A stretch of 64,000 nt of DNA, from assembly GCF_900103785.1 (NCBI RefSeq), contig NZ_FNHE01000002.1:124001-188000 (forward strand). The letters run 5' to 3'. The DNA is from Geodermatophilus siccatus (GTDB lineage: Bacteria > Actinomycetota > Actinomycetes > Mycobacteriales > Geodermatophilaceae). Made by a program: the position numbers and the translations under genes. Shown here in pieces: positions 15,827 to 25,089 of the stretch. The notes beneath the pieces are model-generated. The model was not told where the DNA came from. It ran no database searches and was given only the letters and a program-made list of their open reading frames with translations. Each line of letters begins with the position of its first letter. The stretch's first letter is position 1.

Positions 15827-16252
15827 ATGCCTCCTGACCTCCGCAGCACCGTGCTCCTGCGCAGTGAGGACTGCGGCGGCCACCTGTCCGTCGTCGAGAA
15901 CGTCGTCCCGGCGCGCAGCGCGGGACCGCCACTGCACAGCCATGACTTCGACGAGACCTTCTACGTCCTGGAGGGCGAGCTCGTCGTCCGCGTCGGCGAC
16001 GCCCTGCTGGCCCGCACCGCCGGACAGCTGGCCTTCGCTCCGCGCGGCATCGCGCACGCGCTCGCCAACCGCCGCGACGTCCCGGTGCGGTACCTGCTGG
16101 TGTGCACGCCCGCCGGCTTCGAGCGTCACTTCGCCCGGATCGCCGCACAGGCGAACGGGATCGAGCCGCCGCGGTGGGCGCTGGAGCCGGTTCCGGAGGT
16201 GGTGCCGCTCGGCCCGCCCATCCCGCAGGAGGTCCTCGACCTCCTGGAGTGA
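15827..16252 (+). CDS. Cupin-domain protein
   Basis: A 141-residue protein with a cupin core: LHSHDFDETFYVLEGELVV supplies the His-x-His and Glu metal ligands, and FAPRGIAHALANR the second motif. The C-terminal 45 residues, rich in Pro and Glu, lie outside the barrel. GAGAGGA precedes the ATG. It is the second gene of the predicted ECF41-driven operon. Function unknown; it could be a dioxygenase, isomerase or binding protein. Confidence 0.85.
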   Translation: MPPDLRSTVLLRSEDCGGHLSVVENVVPARSAGPPLHSHDFDETFYVLEGELVVRVGDALLARTAGQLAFAPRGIAHALANRRDVPVRYLLVCTPAGFERHFARIAAQANGIEPPRWALEPVPEVVPLGPPIPQEVLDLLE

Positions 16253-16525
16253 CGTGCCACGGCACGACCCGACCGCGCCGAGCTGGACGGCAGGCTCCCG
16301 TCATCCCCAACGGTGACGACCCTCGACGAGTGCCGCCGATCGACGTCCGTGGGAGGGAGCGACCACTGGCGTCGGTCCGCGACCAGGAGGCGGAGCATGC
16401 GCGATCACCGCCGCCCACGCGCGCCGGGGACCTCCGATCCCCGACACGAGCGCCGACGACGACCGCGCCGCAGCCGGGGCGACCGAGGTGCGTCCGTAGC
16501 CGCTCCGGTCGCCCCGGGCCCGGGC

Positions 16526-16912
16526 TCAGGACCGGCGCAGGCCGGCGACCTGCAGCCCGGCGAAGGCGGCGACGACGACGGCCTGCAGCACGGTCCACGC
16601 CGCGCCGACGGCGGTGGGGCCGCCCACGCCGGTCCCGGCGACGACGAGGCTGCCGACCGCCCACAGCACGTTGGCCGCCACGACGGTGCCGACGGCGGGG
16701 GGCGTGGGCCGGGCGGCGACCGCGCAGACGACGGCTCCGATGAGGAGCAGGAAGACGCCGACGCCGCGCAGCCAGCCGGCGGGCAGGCCGAGCAGGTCGC
16801 CGAGCAGCGGCGCGGCGAGCAGGTAGGCGGCGCCGTTGGCCGCGGTGACGGCGGCGTCCAGGCGCAGCGCCAGCCGCAGCAGCGAGGGAACGGGACGAAC
16901 GGTGGTGGTCAT
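16526..16912 (-). CDS. Small four-helix membrane protein
   Basis: About 128 residues with four hydrophobic segments, for example AAYLLAAPLLGDLLGL and VGVFLLLIGAVVCAVAA. The shape resembles small integral membrane proteins of the DoxX-like or DUF4383 kind, but I cannot name the family. An in-frame GTG at 16921 is an alternative start. No operon partner lies within 100 bases. The 270 bases to its right-hand neighbour at 16252 show no gene. Confidence 0.65.
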   Translation of the reverse strand: MTTTVRPVPSLLRLALRLDAAVTAANGAAYLLAAPLLGDLLGLPAGWLRGVGVFLLLIGAVVCAVAARPTPPAVGTVVAANVLWAVGSLVVAGTGVGGPTAVGAAWTVLQAVVVAAFAGLQVAGLRRS

Positions 16913-17050
16913 GGCCGACACGCTGCCGCGGGTCCGGGCGCCGGTCGATTACCCGGGAGGTAGGCGACCGGGCGCTCGCCCGTGCCGCCGCGGTGTGCCG
17001 GCCGAGCAGCCGGGTGTCGGTGTCCGGTGCGGTGGACGAGGCTGGTACCC

Positions 17051-17361
17051 GTGGCGAGCCGGACCCGCGACGTCGTCCTGAGCACGCAGGACCTCCGTGA
17101 GGTCACCGGTCGGGCCGCGGAGAGCGCGCAGGAGACGCCCACCAGGTGAAGCACGTCCTGGGGGCAGCGGCGCACGCCGCGAGAGCGGCCGAACTCGCGG
17201 CGGGCGGTGATCCACGTGTCGGTGCCGATTCCATCGAGCGAGCTCGCCGGCGCGCGACACCGGTCCTCGTCGACGTGCTCAGCCGCTGTCCCGCGGCACC
17301 GCCCGGTGGAGGACGCGTGGGGGAGCTGCTCCGCGATCTGGACGAGGCGCTGCGCCGCTGA
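17051..17361 (+). pseudogene. Split remnant of an Imm5-like (putative immunity) protein
   Basis: Two adjoining short frames match the two ends of one protein family as I remember it. GTG 17051 to TGA 17149 reads like an N-terminus (VVLSTQDLREVTGRAAESAQ). GTG 17146 to 17361 reads like the C-terminus (KHVLGAAAHAARAAELAAG, then TPVLVDVLSRCPAAP and GGGRVGELLRDLDEAL). The central part, roughly 80 residues, is missing and the frame shifts at the GTGA junction. An internal deletion in an Imm5-like gene explains this best. Two real, coupled mini-genes are the alternative. Confidence 0.5.
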
Positions 17362-17370
17362 CCGGTCCGG

Positions 17371-18801
17371 CTACCGCGCCGAGAGCTGCCCGCTCCGGGC
17401 CGCGGCGTCCGCGGGCCGGTCCGGGGACGAGCGGCGCCCCAGCCCCAGCCAGGCGACGACCGCCGTCGTCGCGCACGCCGCGACGCCGACGACGGCGAGG
17501 GTCGTGTAGCCGCCGGCGGCCGGCGCCCCCGCGCCGGAGGGCGTGGCCGCGGCGAGCACGGTGGCGGTGAGGGCGCTGCCGAGCGCGAAGCCCACGTACC
17601 GCAGCACCTGGTTGAGGCTCATCGCGCTCCCGGTCTCCGAGGGCGGGACGGCCGAGACGACCAGCGCGGGGAACGCCGCGAACGAGGCCCCGACCCCCAG
17701 GCCGGCGACGGCCATGACGACGAAGAGCTGCCAGAGGTCCGTGCGGAGGAGGGCGAACAGGACGAACGCGGCGCCCTGCACCGCCGCCGCGACGGGAAGG
17801 ACGACGTGCCGGCCCGCGCGGTCGGCCAGCAGCCGGGCGAGCCGCCCGCCCAGCACGCTCGCCGCCGAGAACGGCAGCAGCACGAGCCCGGCGACGACGA
17901 TGGAGGTGCCGAAGCCCGCGCCGTCCGACGCCGGGGCCTGGGCCAGCACGGGCACGGCCGTGAGCAGCAGGTAGTTGGACAGCCCGACCAGCAGGGCCGC
18001 CGCGTGGGCGGTGCGCGCCGGGCGTCCCCGGGCGAGGCGCAGGTCGACCAGGGGCCAGGTCGTCCGGCGCTCCCAGACCACCCAGGCCCCCAGCGCGACC
18101 GCCGAGCCGGCGGCCAGCGCCCACAGCAGCGGCGATGCCCAGCCCCACGCCTCGACCTGGCCGAGGGCGAACAGCAGCCCGGCTACCCCCGCCCCGAGCA
18201 GGAGCGCGCCGACGACGTCCAGCCGCCCCCGCGGGGCCGCCGTCGACGGCGGCAGGACCGCCGCGCAGGCCAGCAGCGCAGCGAGGCTCACGCCGGCGCC
18301 GGCCCAGAACGCGGCGTGCACCCCGCCGAGCTCGGCCACCAGGCCCGCCAGGGGGTAGCCGAGCCCGACACCGGAGACCACCGTCACCGACAGCGCGGCG
18401 ATGGTCGACCGCGACCGTGGCCCCTCGAGCGCCTCGCGGGCGGTGGCCATGGCCAGCGGGGTGAGCCCGAGCCCGACCCCCTGCAGCGCGCGGCCGGCGA
18501 TCAGCCACCCCAGCCCCAGCGGCAGGGCGGCCAGCACGCCGCCGAGCGTCACGACCGCGAGGACGGCGAGGACGACCCCGCGCCGGTGCGGACCGTCGCC
18601 GAGCCGCCCGACGACCGGCGTGGCCACCGCGCCCACGAGCAGCGTGGCGGTCAGCGACCACTGGGCGCTCGGCAGCGTCGTCCGCATGGTCTCGGCGATC
18701 GCCGGCACCAGCGGCGCACCGAGGCTGCTGATGACGGCGACGACCGTGCCGACGAAGACCAGCACCGGGACGAGGGCGCGGGGGGACCGGGCGACCGTCA
18801 T
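17371..18801 (-). CDS. MFS drug:H+ antiporter, DHA2 (EmrB/QacA) type
   Basis: A 476-residue transporter with about 14 hydrophobic segments. Motif A appears as GAVATPVVGRLGDGPHRRGV after helix 2, and the antiporter motif C region as VVSGVGLGYPLAGLVAE in helix 5. These point to drug or metabolite export driven by protons. The long Ser/Ala/Arg-rich tail is cytoplasmic. It is divergent from the thioesterase-like gene with 135 bases between starts. The substrate is unknown. Confidence 0.88.
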   Translation of the reverse strand: MTVARSPRALVPVLVFVGTVVAVISSLGAPLVPAIAETMRTTLPSAQWSLTATLLVGAVATPVVGRLGDGPHRRGVVLAVLAVVTLGGVLAALPLGLGWLIAGRALQGVGLGLTPLAMATAREALEGPRSRSTIAALSVTVVSGVGLGYPLAGLVAELGGVHAAFWAGAGVSLAALLACAAVLPPSTAAPRGRLDVVGALLLGAGVAGLLFALGQVEAWGWASPLLWALAAGSAVALGAWVVWERRTTWPLVDLRLARGRPARTAHAAALLVGLSNYLLLTAVPVLAQAPASDGAGFGTSIVVAGLVLLPFSAASVLGGRLARLLADRAGRHVVLPVAAAVQGAAFVLFALLRTDLWQLFVVMAVAGLGVGASFAAFPALVVSAVPPSETGSAMSLNQVLRYVGFALGSALTATVLAAATPSGAGAPAAGGYTTLAVVGVAACATTAVVAWLGLGRRSSPDRPADAAARSGQLSAR

Positions 18802-18936
18802 GGCCTCCAGGGTCCCAGATCGTTGCGTCGGTCAACCGGTGAGTCGCCCCACCGTGCACCGCCCGCGTCCCCGGTTGGCATCCTCGGGGCACCGCCGTCC
18901 GCGTGGCCCTGCCACCCAGCTCCCGGGGAGCCGACC

Positions 18937-19743
18937 GTGCCCGCGCCCGTCCCGCCCGCAGCGCCGCCGGCGTACTTCGAGCGTCTCGCCCCCGGCCGGT
19001 TCCGGGCCACCGAGCACACCGGCGGCGCGTGGTCGGTGACCGAGCAGCACATCAGCCCGCTCAACGGGCTGCTCGTGCACGCGGTCGACCGGTTCGTGGC
19101 CGAGCGCGGGACCGACGGACTGGTCACCGCCCGCATCGCGTTCGACATCCTCGGGGTCGTCCCGATCGCCGAGGTCGACGTCTCGGTGGAAGTGGTGCGC
19201 CCCGGGCGCACCATCGAGCTGCTCGAGGCCGTCGCCGTCGCCGGCGGGCGTCCGGTCCTGCGTGCCCGTGCGTGGCGCCTGGCGCGGCACGACACCGCGG
19301 CGGTGGCCGGCGGCTCTCCCGACCCGCTGCCCCCGCCGGACGGGCTGGCGTCGGCGGAGCTGTCGGGCGTGTGGCCCGGCGGCTACATCGCCTCGCTCGA
19401 CGTCCGCCCGCTGCGCGCACCCGAGCCGGGTCGGGCCACCGTGTGGCTCGCCAGCCCGGTCGCCCTGGTCGCGGACGAGCCGGTCAGCGAGCTGGCCCGC
19501 TTCGCCGGCCTGGTCGACACCGCCAACGGCATCGCCGTGCGGGAGTCGCCGGAGGAGTGGATGTTCCCCAACGTCGACCTGACCGTCCACCTGCACCGGC
19601 AGCCCGCGGGCCGCTGGGTGGGCCTGGACACCACCGTCGTCTTCGGCCCGGACGGCTCCGGCCTCACCACGACCGTGCTCCACGACCGCACCGGACCGGT
19701 GGGCCGGGCCGAACAGCTCCTGACCGTGCGACCCCTGGTCTGA
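18937..19743 (+). CDS. Acyl-CoA thioesterase family protein (double hotdog, TesB-like)
   Basis: A 268-residue protein with two hotdog-like repeats. Residues 30-110 hold WSVTEQHISPLNGLLVHAVD and the FDILGVVPIAEVDVSVEVVR strand pair; residues 190-268 hold FAGLVDTANGIAVRES and WMFPNVDLTVHLHRQPAG. Actinobacterial proteins of this layout are annotated as thioesterase family. It would hydrolyse an acyl-CoA. GGGAG lies six bases before the GTG start. It stands alone, divergent from the drug exporter. Confidence 0.8.
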   Translation: MPAPVPPAAPPAYFERLAPGRFRATEHTGGAWSVTEQHISPLNGLLVHAVDRFVAERGTDGLVTARIAFDILGVVPIAEVDVSVEVVRPGRTIELLEAVAVAGGRPVLRARAWRLARHDTAAVAGGSPDPLPPPDGLASAELSGVWPGGYIASLDVRPLRAPEPGRATVWLASPVALVADEPVSELARFAGLVDTANGIAVRESPEEWMFPNVDLTVHLHRQPAGRWVGLDTTVVFGPDGSGLTTTVLHDRTGPVGRAEQLLTVRPLV

Positions 19744-19855
19744 CCTGGGCCCCGGGCGCGTGGACGGTGCGGTGGCCGATGCGTCCCTCCTGACCCGGCC
19801 AGGTCCCCTCCGGCCCTAGGCTCGCGCTCCTCGGCCGGCCGCGGAGGGAGCGTTC

Positions 19856-21016
19856 ATGGGGACGATCGGTGTGGGGGTCATCGGCTTCGGGTGGATGGGC
19901 CGGGTGCACGCCCAGGCCCACGCCCGCCTCCGGCACCACTTCCCGGACCTGGGCCTGGTCCCGGAGCTCGTCGCGGTCGCCGACGACGTCCCCGGCCGCG
20001 CCGAGGCGGCCGCGGCGCAGTTCGGGTTCGCCTCCGCGACGGCGGACTGGCGCGAGCTGCTCGCCGACCCGCGGGTCGAGCTCGTCTCGGTGACCGCGCC
20101 GAACTGGCTGCACCGCGAGCTGGGCGTCGCCGTCGCGGAGGCCGGCCGGCACCTGTGGATCGAGAAGCCCGTGGGGCTCACCGCCGACGACGCCCGGGCG
20201 GTGGCCGGTGCCGTCGCCGCGGCCGGCGTGCAGGGCACCGTGGGGTTCAACTACCGGCACGCCCCCGCGGTGGCCCTGGCCCGCCGGCTGGTCGACGAGG
20301 GCGCGATCGGCCGGGTCACGCACGCCCGGTTCTCCTTCCTCAGCGACTACGCCGCCGCCCCCGAGGGCGCCCTGACCTGGCGGTACGAGCGGGCGCGGGG
20401 CGGCAGCGGCGTCCTGGGCGACCTGGCCTCGCACGCGGTCGACCTCGTCCGGCACGTCCTGCACGACGAGATCACCTCCGTGCTCGCCGACACCACGGTC
20501 TTCGTCCCCGAACGACTGCGCCCGACCGGCGCGACGTCCGGGCACGCCGTCGCGGCCGGTGGCGTGCCCGGACCGGTGGAGAACAACGACCACGTGGCCG
20601 CGCTGCTGCGCCTGTCGACCGGGGCCCGGGTGCTGCTCGAGGCCAGCCGGGTGGCCGTGGGCGAGCAGAACGCCTACGGCTTCGAGGTGCACGGGACGGC
20701 GGGGCGCCTGGCCTGGGACTTCCGGCGGATGGGGGAGCTGCAGCTCAGCCGCGGACCGGGCGCGCAGGACCAGCCGGTGGCCACCGTGCTGGTCGGGCCG
20801 GGAGCCGGGGAGTACGCCGCCTTCCAGCCCGGCGCGGGGACCGCGATGGGCTACGACGACCTCAAGGTCGTCGAGCTGCGCGACCTGCTCGCCTCGATCC
20901 GAGCCGGCCGGTCCGTCGGCGCCGACCTGGGCGACGCCGTCCGCGCGGCGGTCGTCCTCGACGCCCTCGTCGCCTCCGCGGCGAGCGGCACCCGCGTCGA
21001 GGTCCCGGCCGGCTGA
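19856..21016 (+). CDS. Gfo/Idh/MocA-family dehydrogenase
   Basis: A 386-residue NAD(P)-dependent sugar or polyol dehydrogenase. The N-terminal Rossmann motif is GVIGFGWMGRVHAQAHARL, the family EKP motif is HLWIEKPVGLTADDA, and NYRHAPAVALARRLVDEGAIG begins the substrate domain. GGAGGGAG precedes the ATG. It lies just upstream of the sugar ABC transporter, but 191 bases with a separate promoter and operator stand between, so it may be its own unit. It probably oxidises an inositol or sugar taken up by that transporter. Isomer unknown. Confidence 0.88.
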   Translation: MGTIGVGVIGFGWMGRVHAQAHARLRHHFPDLGLVPELVAVADDVPGRAEAAAAQFGFASATADWRELLADPRVELVSVTAPNWLHRELGVAVAEAGRHLWIEKPVGLTADDARAVAGAVAAAGVQGTVGFNYRHAPAVALARRLVDEGAIGRVTHARFSFLSDYAAAPEGALTWRYERARGGSGVLGDLASHAVDLVRHVLHDEITSVLADTTVFVPERLRPTGATSGHAVAAGGVPGPVENNDHVAALLRLSTGARVLLEASRVAVGEQNAYGFEVHGTAGRLAWDFRRMGELQLSRGPGAQDQPVATVLVGPGAGEYAAFQPGAGTAMGYDDLKVVELRDLLASIRAGRSVGADLGDAVRAAVVLDALVASAASGTRVEVPAG

Positions 21017-21069
21017 GGTCCGCGCACCGGACGGTCCTCCCTGTGCGCAGCCGGGCGCGGAGAGGACCC

Positions 21070-21123
21070 TTGACGCTGCTGGTGGGCCATGTCACATTCC
21101 TCATGTCACTATGTCCAGACATA
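21070..21123 (+). promoter_or_regulatory. ABC-operon promoter and GntR-type operator
   Basis: TTGACG (21070-21075), 17 bases, CACATT (21093-21098) form a plausible promoter. Just downstream lies the perfect palindrome TATGTCCAGACATA (21110-21123), placed where a bound repressor would block transcription. Two further ATGTC half-sites start at 21089 and 21103. The palindrome is shared with the tautomerase and iolC upstream regions. Confidence 0.65.
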
Positions 21124-21207
21124 CGGACCTCGTCGCGGGGGGCGGCGTCCAGGGACTGGGCAGGCAGCGGCCACCAGGGAGGTGGCCATCCCGACGAGGA
21201 GACGTGC

Positions 21208-22188
21208 ATGAGGAAAACCCGGAGGTCGCTGCAGGCGGCGGTGGCGGTCAGCGCGGCGACCGTGACGCTGGCGGCGTGCAGCAGCCAGGGCGGCGCGCAG
21301 GACGCCGGCGGCGGCGGCGCCGCGGAAGGCGAGAGCTACACCATCGCGATGGTCACGCACGAGGCGCCCGGCGACACCTTCTGGGACAAGATCCGAGCCG
21401 GTGCCGAGGCGGCCGCCGCCAACCACAACATCGAGCTGAACTACTCCAACAACCAGGACGCCGGCGAGCAGTCGACGCTCATCCAGAACGCCATCGACCA
21501 GGGCGTCGACGGGCTGGCGACCACCCTGCCCACCCCCGACGCCATCGGGCCCAACGTGCAGAAGGCGGTCGACGCCGGGATCCCGACGGTCGCGTTCAAC
21601 GCGGGGATCAACGACTACAGCAACTACGGCGTGGGCATGTACTTCGGCTCGGACGAGGACCTCGCCGGGCAGACCGTCGGCACGAAGCTCGCGGCGGAGA
21701 GCCCCGGGCACACGGTGTGCGTCATCCAGGAGCAGGGCCAGGTCCAGCTCGAGGCGCGCTGCGCCGGCGTGGCGAAGGGCCAGCCCGACACCGAGGTCCT
21801 CTACGTCAACGGCCGCGACCTGCCGGCGGTGCAGCAGACCATCGGGGCCAAGCTGCAGGAGGACGCCTCCGTCGCCAACGTGGTGGCGTTGGGCGCCGAC
21901 ATCGCCCTGGCCGCCCAGCAGGCCAAGACCGACTCGGGCAGCCAGGCCAACATCGCGACCTTCGACCTCAACGCCGACGTGGCCAAGCAGATCCAGGACG
22001 GCGGCATCCTCTTCTCGGTCGACCAGCAGCCCTACGTCCAGGGCTACATGGCCGTGACCTCGCTGTGGCTGAACCTCACCAACGGCAACGACATCGGCGG
22101 CGGTGGCCCGGTGCTGACCGGCCCGTCCGTCGTCGACCAGAGCAACATCGGCCCGATCGTCCAGTACGCGGAGAACAACACCCGCTGA
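21208..22188 (+). CDS. Sugar/inositol ABC transporter substrate-binding lipoprotein
   Basis: A 326-residue periplasmic-binding-protein type 4 (RbsB-like) lipoprotein. The signal peptide ends in a lipobox TLAAC with Cys24, followed by a Gly/Ser linker. The mature part starts YTIAMVTHEAPGDTFWDKI and includes DQGVDGLATTLPTPDAIGP. It presents a sugar or cyclitol to the permease. GAGGAG precedes the ATG. It is followed by the permease and ATPase, with a stable hairpin in between. Inositol or a related cyclitol is the inferred ligand from the operator shared with the iol locus; ribose or fructose remain possible. Confidence 0.9.
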   Translation: MRKTRRSLQAAVAVSAATVTLAACSSQGGAQDAGGGGAAEGESYTIAMVTHEAPGDTFWDKIRAGAEAAAANHNIELNYSNNQDAGEQSTLIQNAIDQGVDGLATTLPTPDAIGPNVQKAVDAGIPTVAFNAGINDYSNYGVGMYFGSDEDLAGQTVGTKLAAESPGHTVCVIQEQGQVQLEARCAGVAKGQPDTEVLYVNGRDLPAVQQTIGAKLQEDASVANVVALGADIALAAQQAKTDSGSQANIATFDLNADVAKQIQDGGILFSVDQQPYVQGYMAVTSLWLNLTNGNDIGGGGPVLTGPSVVDQSNIGPIVQYAENNTR

Positions 22189-22193
22189 CCGCT

Positions 22194-22223
22194 GGGGGGA
22201 GCCGGGGCGACCCGGCTCCCCCC
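22194..22223 (+). other. Perfect 13-bp hairpin with GCGA tetraloop between binding protein and permease genes
   Basis: Arms 22194-22206 and 22211-22223 pair perfectly around GCGA, a GNRA-type loop. It starts five bases after the binding-protein stop. Such structures commonly protect the 3' end of the binding-protein mRNA or attenuate read-through, giving more binding protein than permease. Confidence 0.75.
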
Positions 22224-22250
22224 GCCCTCCCGCCCAGCACTGGAGCAGTC

Positions 22251-23312
22251 ATGAGCTCATCCGTGGCGGCGAAGCCGTCCACCGCACCCCCGGCCGCACC
22301 TGCGGGTCGCGCCGAACGATCACTGGTCTCCCGCGTCCTCGGCCGTCCCGAGATCGGTGCGCTGGCCGCGGCGATCGTCATCTTCGCCTTCTTCTACGCC
22401 GTCGCCCCGGCGTTCCGGACCCTGCCGGCGCTGGCGACCGTCCTCTACGCCTCGTCGACCATCGGCATCGTCGCGGTCGGCGTGGCGCTGCTGATGATCG
22501 GCGGCGAGTTCGACCTGTCCGCCGGTGTCGCGGTGACCACGACGGCACTCGCCTCGGCGATGATCTGCTACCAGTTCAGCCTGAACATGTGGGTCGGTGT
22601 CGTGGTGAGCCTGCTCATCGCGCTGGTGGTCGGCTTCGTCAACGGCTACCTGGTGATGCGGACGGGGATCCCGAGCTTCCTCATCACCCTGTCGACCTTC
22701 TTCATCCTCCAGGGCATCAACCTGGGCGTCACCAAGCTGGTCACCGGCACGGTGGCCACGCCGAACACCAGCGCCATCGACGGGTTCACCTCCGCGAAGG
22801 CGATCTTCGCCAGCGACATCCCCCTCGGGTTCATCACGCTGAAGGTCACCGTGCTGTGGTGGCTGCTGTTCGTGGCCGTCGGCACCTGGCTGCTGCTGCG
22901 CACCCGCACCGGCAACTGGATCACCGCGGTCGGCGGCAACCAGGCCAGCGCCCGTGCGGTCGGCGTGCCCGTCCGCGCGACCAAGATCGGCTTGTTCATG
23001 GGCGTGTCGTTCCTGGCCTGGTTCCTCGGGATGCACCTGCTGTTCAACTTCAGCACGGTGCAGGCAGGCCTCGGTGTCGGCAACGAGTTCATCTACATCA
23101 TCGCCGCGGTCGTCGGAGGCGCGCTGCTCACCGGTGGCTACGGCTCGGCCGTGGGATCGGCGCTCGGCGCCTTCATCTTCGGCATGACGACCCAGGGCAT
23201 CGTGTACGCCGGCTGGGACCCGAACTGGTTCCGCGCCTTCCTGGGCGTGATGTTGCTGCTCGCCGTGCTGGTCAACCTGTACATCAAGAACTACGCAGCC
23301 CAGAGGAGATGA
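22251..23312 (+). CDS. ABC transporter permease, RbsC/FrcC type
   Basis: A 353-residue permease of the BPD_transp_2 (ribose, fructose, inositol) family with about 9-10 membrane segments. It has the typical [18 protein letters not shown] block and the cytoplasmic loop [20 protein letters not shown] that contacts the ATPase. GGAG lies five bases before the ATG. A single permease gene implies a homodimer. It is separated by one base from the ATPase gene. Confidence 0.92.
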   Translation: MSSSVAAKPSTAPPAAPAGRAERSLVSRVLGRPEIGALAAAIVIFAFFYAVAPAFRTLPALATVLYASSTIGIVAVGVALLMIGGEFDLSAGVAVTTTALASAMICYQFSLNMWVGVVVSLLIALVVGFVNGYLVMRTGIPSFLITLSTFFILQGINLGVTKLVTGTVATPNTSAIDGFTSAKAIFASDIPLGFITLKVTVLWWLLFVAVGTWLLLRTRTGNWITAVGGNQASARAVGVPVRATKIGLFMGVSFLAWFLGMHLLFNFSTVQAGLGVGNEFIYIIAAVVGGALLTGGYGSAVGSALGAFIFGMTTQGIVYAGWDPNWFRAFLGVMLLLAVLVNLYIKNYAAQRR

Positions 23313-23313
23313 C

Positions 23314-24129
23314 GTGACCGACACGCTCGCGGAGCACGCCGCACCGGACCTGAAGGCCGGCACGCCCCTCGTGGAGATGGAGGGCGTCGGCAAGAGCTAC
23401 GGCGCCATCCGGGCCCTCGAGGGCATCAACCTCCGGGTCAACGCGGGGGAGGTCGCCTGCGTCCTGGGGGACAACGGCGCCGGCAAGTCCACCCTCATCA
23501 AGATCATCTCCGGGTTGCACGGGCACACCGAGGGCAAGCTCCTGGTCGACGGCCAGGAGCGGCACTTCTCCTCGCCGCGCGAGTCGCTCGACGCCGGGAT
23601 CGCCACCGTCTACCAGGACCTCGCGGTCGTGGGGCTCATGGAGGTCTGGCGCAACTTCTTCCTGGGGTCGGAGATCCGCAAGGGCAAGTACCCGATGGCG
23701 CCGCTGGACATCAAGGCGATGCGGGAGATCGCCGACGCCGAGCTGCAGAAGATGGGCATCGTCGTCAAGGACATCAACCAGCCGATCGGCACGCTCTCCG
23801 GCGGGCAGCGCCAGTGCGTGGCCATCGCCCGGGCGGTGTACTTCGGCGCGCGGGTGCTGATCCTCGACGAGCCGACGGCGGCGCTGGGCGTGAAGCAGTC
23901 CGGCGTGGTGCTGAAGTACACCGCCGCGGCCCGCGACGCGGGCCTGGGCGTCGTCTTCATCACCCACAACCCGCACCACGCCTACCTGGTGGGCGACCAC
24001 TTCATCATCCTCAAGCTCGGCCGCCGGGTGCTGGACAAGAAGCGCTCCGAGGTCTCGCTCGAGGAGCTCACCACCGAGATGGCCGGCGGCCAGGAGCTCG
24101 CCGAGCTCTCGCACGAGCTGAAGCGCTGA
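23314..24129 (+). CDS. ABC transporter ATP-binding protein, single-domain (FrcA-like)
   Basis: A 271-residue ATPase with Walker [10 protein letters not shown] near residue 52, signature LSGGQRQ near 163, Walker [13 protein letters not shown] near 184 and the H-loop [10 protein letters not shown]. Most ribose-type systems use a fused double ATPase (RbsA, about 500 residues); this is a single domain, as in FrcA. The Q-loop reads [20 protein letters not shown]. The GTG start follows the permease TGA by one base, so coupling is expected. It ends before a strong convergent terminator. Confidence 0.92.
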   Translation: MTDTLAEHAAPDLKAGTPLVEMEGVGKSYGAIRALEGINLRVNAGEVACVLGDNGAGKSTLIKIISGLHGHTEGKLLVDGQERHFSSPRESLDAGIATVYQDLAVVGLMEVWRNFFLGSEIRKGKYPMAPLDIKAMREIADAELQKMGIVVKDINQPIGTLSGGQRQCVAIARAVYFGARVLILDEPTAALGVKQSGVVLKYTAAARDAGLGVVFITHNPHHAYLVGDHFIILKLGRRVLDKKRSEVSLEELTTEMAGGQELAELSHELKR

Positions 24130-24133
24130 ACGA

Positions 24134-24154
24134 GGACCCCGTCCTCCCCACCCT
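24134..24154. repeat. Dispersed intergenic repeat, copy A
   Basis: These 21 bases recur exactly at 59940-59960, and a diverged copy follows the tautomerase gene at 40382. All lie directly after stop codons. The core is GGACCCCGTCC. Confidence 0.7.
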
Positions 24155-24195
24155 TCGCGAACTCAGGGCGGTGCCCGGGACGGGACCGCGGTCAC

Positions 24196-24241
24196 GGCGC
24201 CCGCCGTGCCCGGACCACGTGGTCCGGGGACGGCGGGCGCC
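24196..24241. terminator. Bidirectional terminator hairpin
   Basis: A 23-base-pair inverted repeat with one mismatch and centre ACGT, between the converging ABC ATPase and histidine phosphatase genes. It can end both transcripts. Confidence 0.8.
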
Positions 24242-24252
24242 GTCGTGCGCCG

Positions 24253-24924
24253 TCAGGTCAGGGGGACGCCGACGCGGGAGAGGTCGTCGGCGAGGTGCGC
24301 GGTGTCGTTGAACCGGCGGACGCTCCAGCGCTCCCCGGCGAGCACCACCTGCGACAGCGAGGCGTTGCGACCGGTCAGGAAGGCGAACGGCGGTGCGCCC
24401 GTGGCCAGGGCGAGGGCCTGGGCGACGACCCCGCCGTGCGTGAAGACGGCGACCCGCTCGCCCGGGTGCGCGGCTCCGATCCGCTGCAGCGCGGCGCGGA
24501 CCCGGGCGGCGAGTGACGCCGCCGGCTCCGCGCCGGGGATGAGGTCCCACCGCTGCTCGGCCACGACCCGCGCGGCCACCGGGTCCCCCTGGGCCAGGCG
24601 CTGGAGGACCAGCCCGTCCTCCCACTCGCCGAGGTGCAGCTCGCGCAGGTCGGGCTCGACCCTCGGCCGGATGCCGGTGGCGCCGAGCAGCGGCTGCGCG
24701 GTCTCCAGCGTGCGGCGCAGCGTCGACACGTAGACGGCGTCGACGCCGACGTCGCGCAGCCGCCGTCCCACCGCCTCCGCCTGCGTGCGGCCGAGCGGCG
24801 ACAGCGGCGGGTCGCCCTGTCCGTCCTCGAGCCGGGCGTGGGGGTGGTCGGGGTGCGCGGGCACGACCTCGCCGTGGCGGACCAGGAGCACGTCGGTGGT
24901 GGGGGCGCGGTGCTCTGCGGGCAC
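24253..24924 (-). CDS. Histidine phosphatase family protein (phosphoglycerate mutase-like)
   Basis: A 223-residue member of the histidine phosphatase superfamily. The catalytic motif is LLVRHGEV near residue 14, with the second His in VAVFTHGGVVAQALAL and the Arg of STLRRTLETAQPLL. The insert DLRELHLGEWEDG carries the acid. It is more likely a broad phosphatase than a glycolytic mutase. The start is GTG 24924, six bases after an AGGA site; upstream codons are not coding-like. It is monocistronic, facing the ABC operon. Confidence 0.88.
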   Translation of the reverse strand: MPAEHRAPTTDVLLVRHGEVVPAHPDHPHARLEDGQGDPPLSPLGRTQAEAVGRRLRDVGVDAVYVSTLRRTLETAQPLLGATGIRPRVEPDLRELHLGEWEDGLVLQRLAQGDPVAARVVAEQRWDLIPGAEPAASLAARVRAALQRIGAAHPGERVAVFTHGGVVAQALALATGAPPFAFLTGRNASLSQVVLAGERWSVRRFNDTAHLADDLSRVGVPLT

Positions 24925-25017
24925 CGGGTCATCCTGCCCGGGCGGCCGCACCGGCGCCCCTGGATCCCCCCGGCACCGAACGGCCGCCCCCCAGGGGCCC
25001 ACGCCGAGCCTGGTGAC

Positions 25018-25039
25018 GTGCTGGAACGGCCCCCCTGCA
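25018..25039. repeat. Dispersed intergenic repeat, copy B
   Basis: These 22 bases are the exact reverse complement of 59994-60015. The core is CTGGAACGGCC. It lies between the phosphatase start and the end of the phytanoyl-CoA dioxygenase-like gene, within about 165 gene-free bases that are otherwise G- and C-run rich. Confidence 0.7.
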
Positions 25040-25089
25040 GGGGCCCGCCCCGAGCGCCGGCGAGGGGTGGGGAGCAGGAGGGCCCTCGC

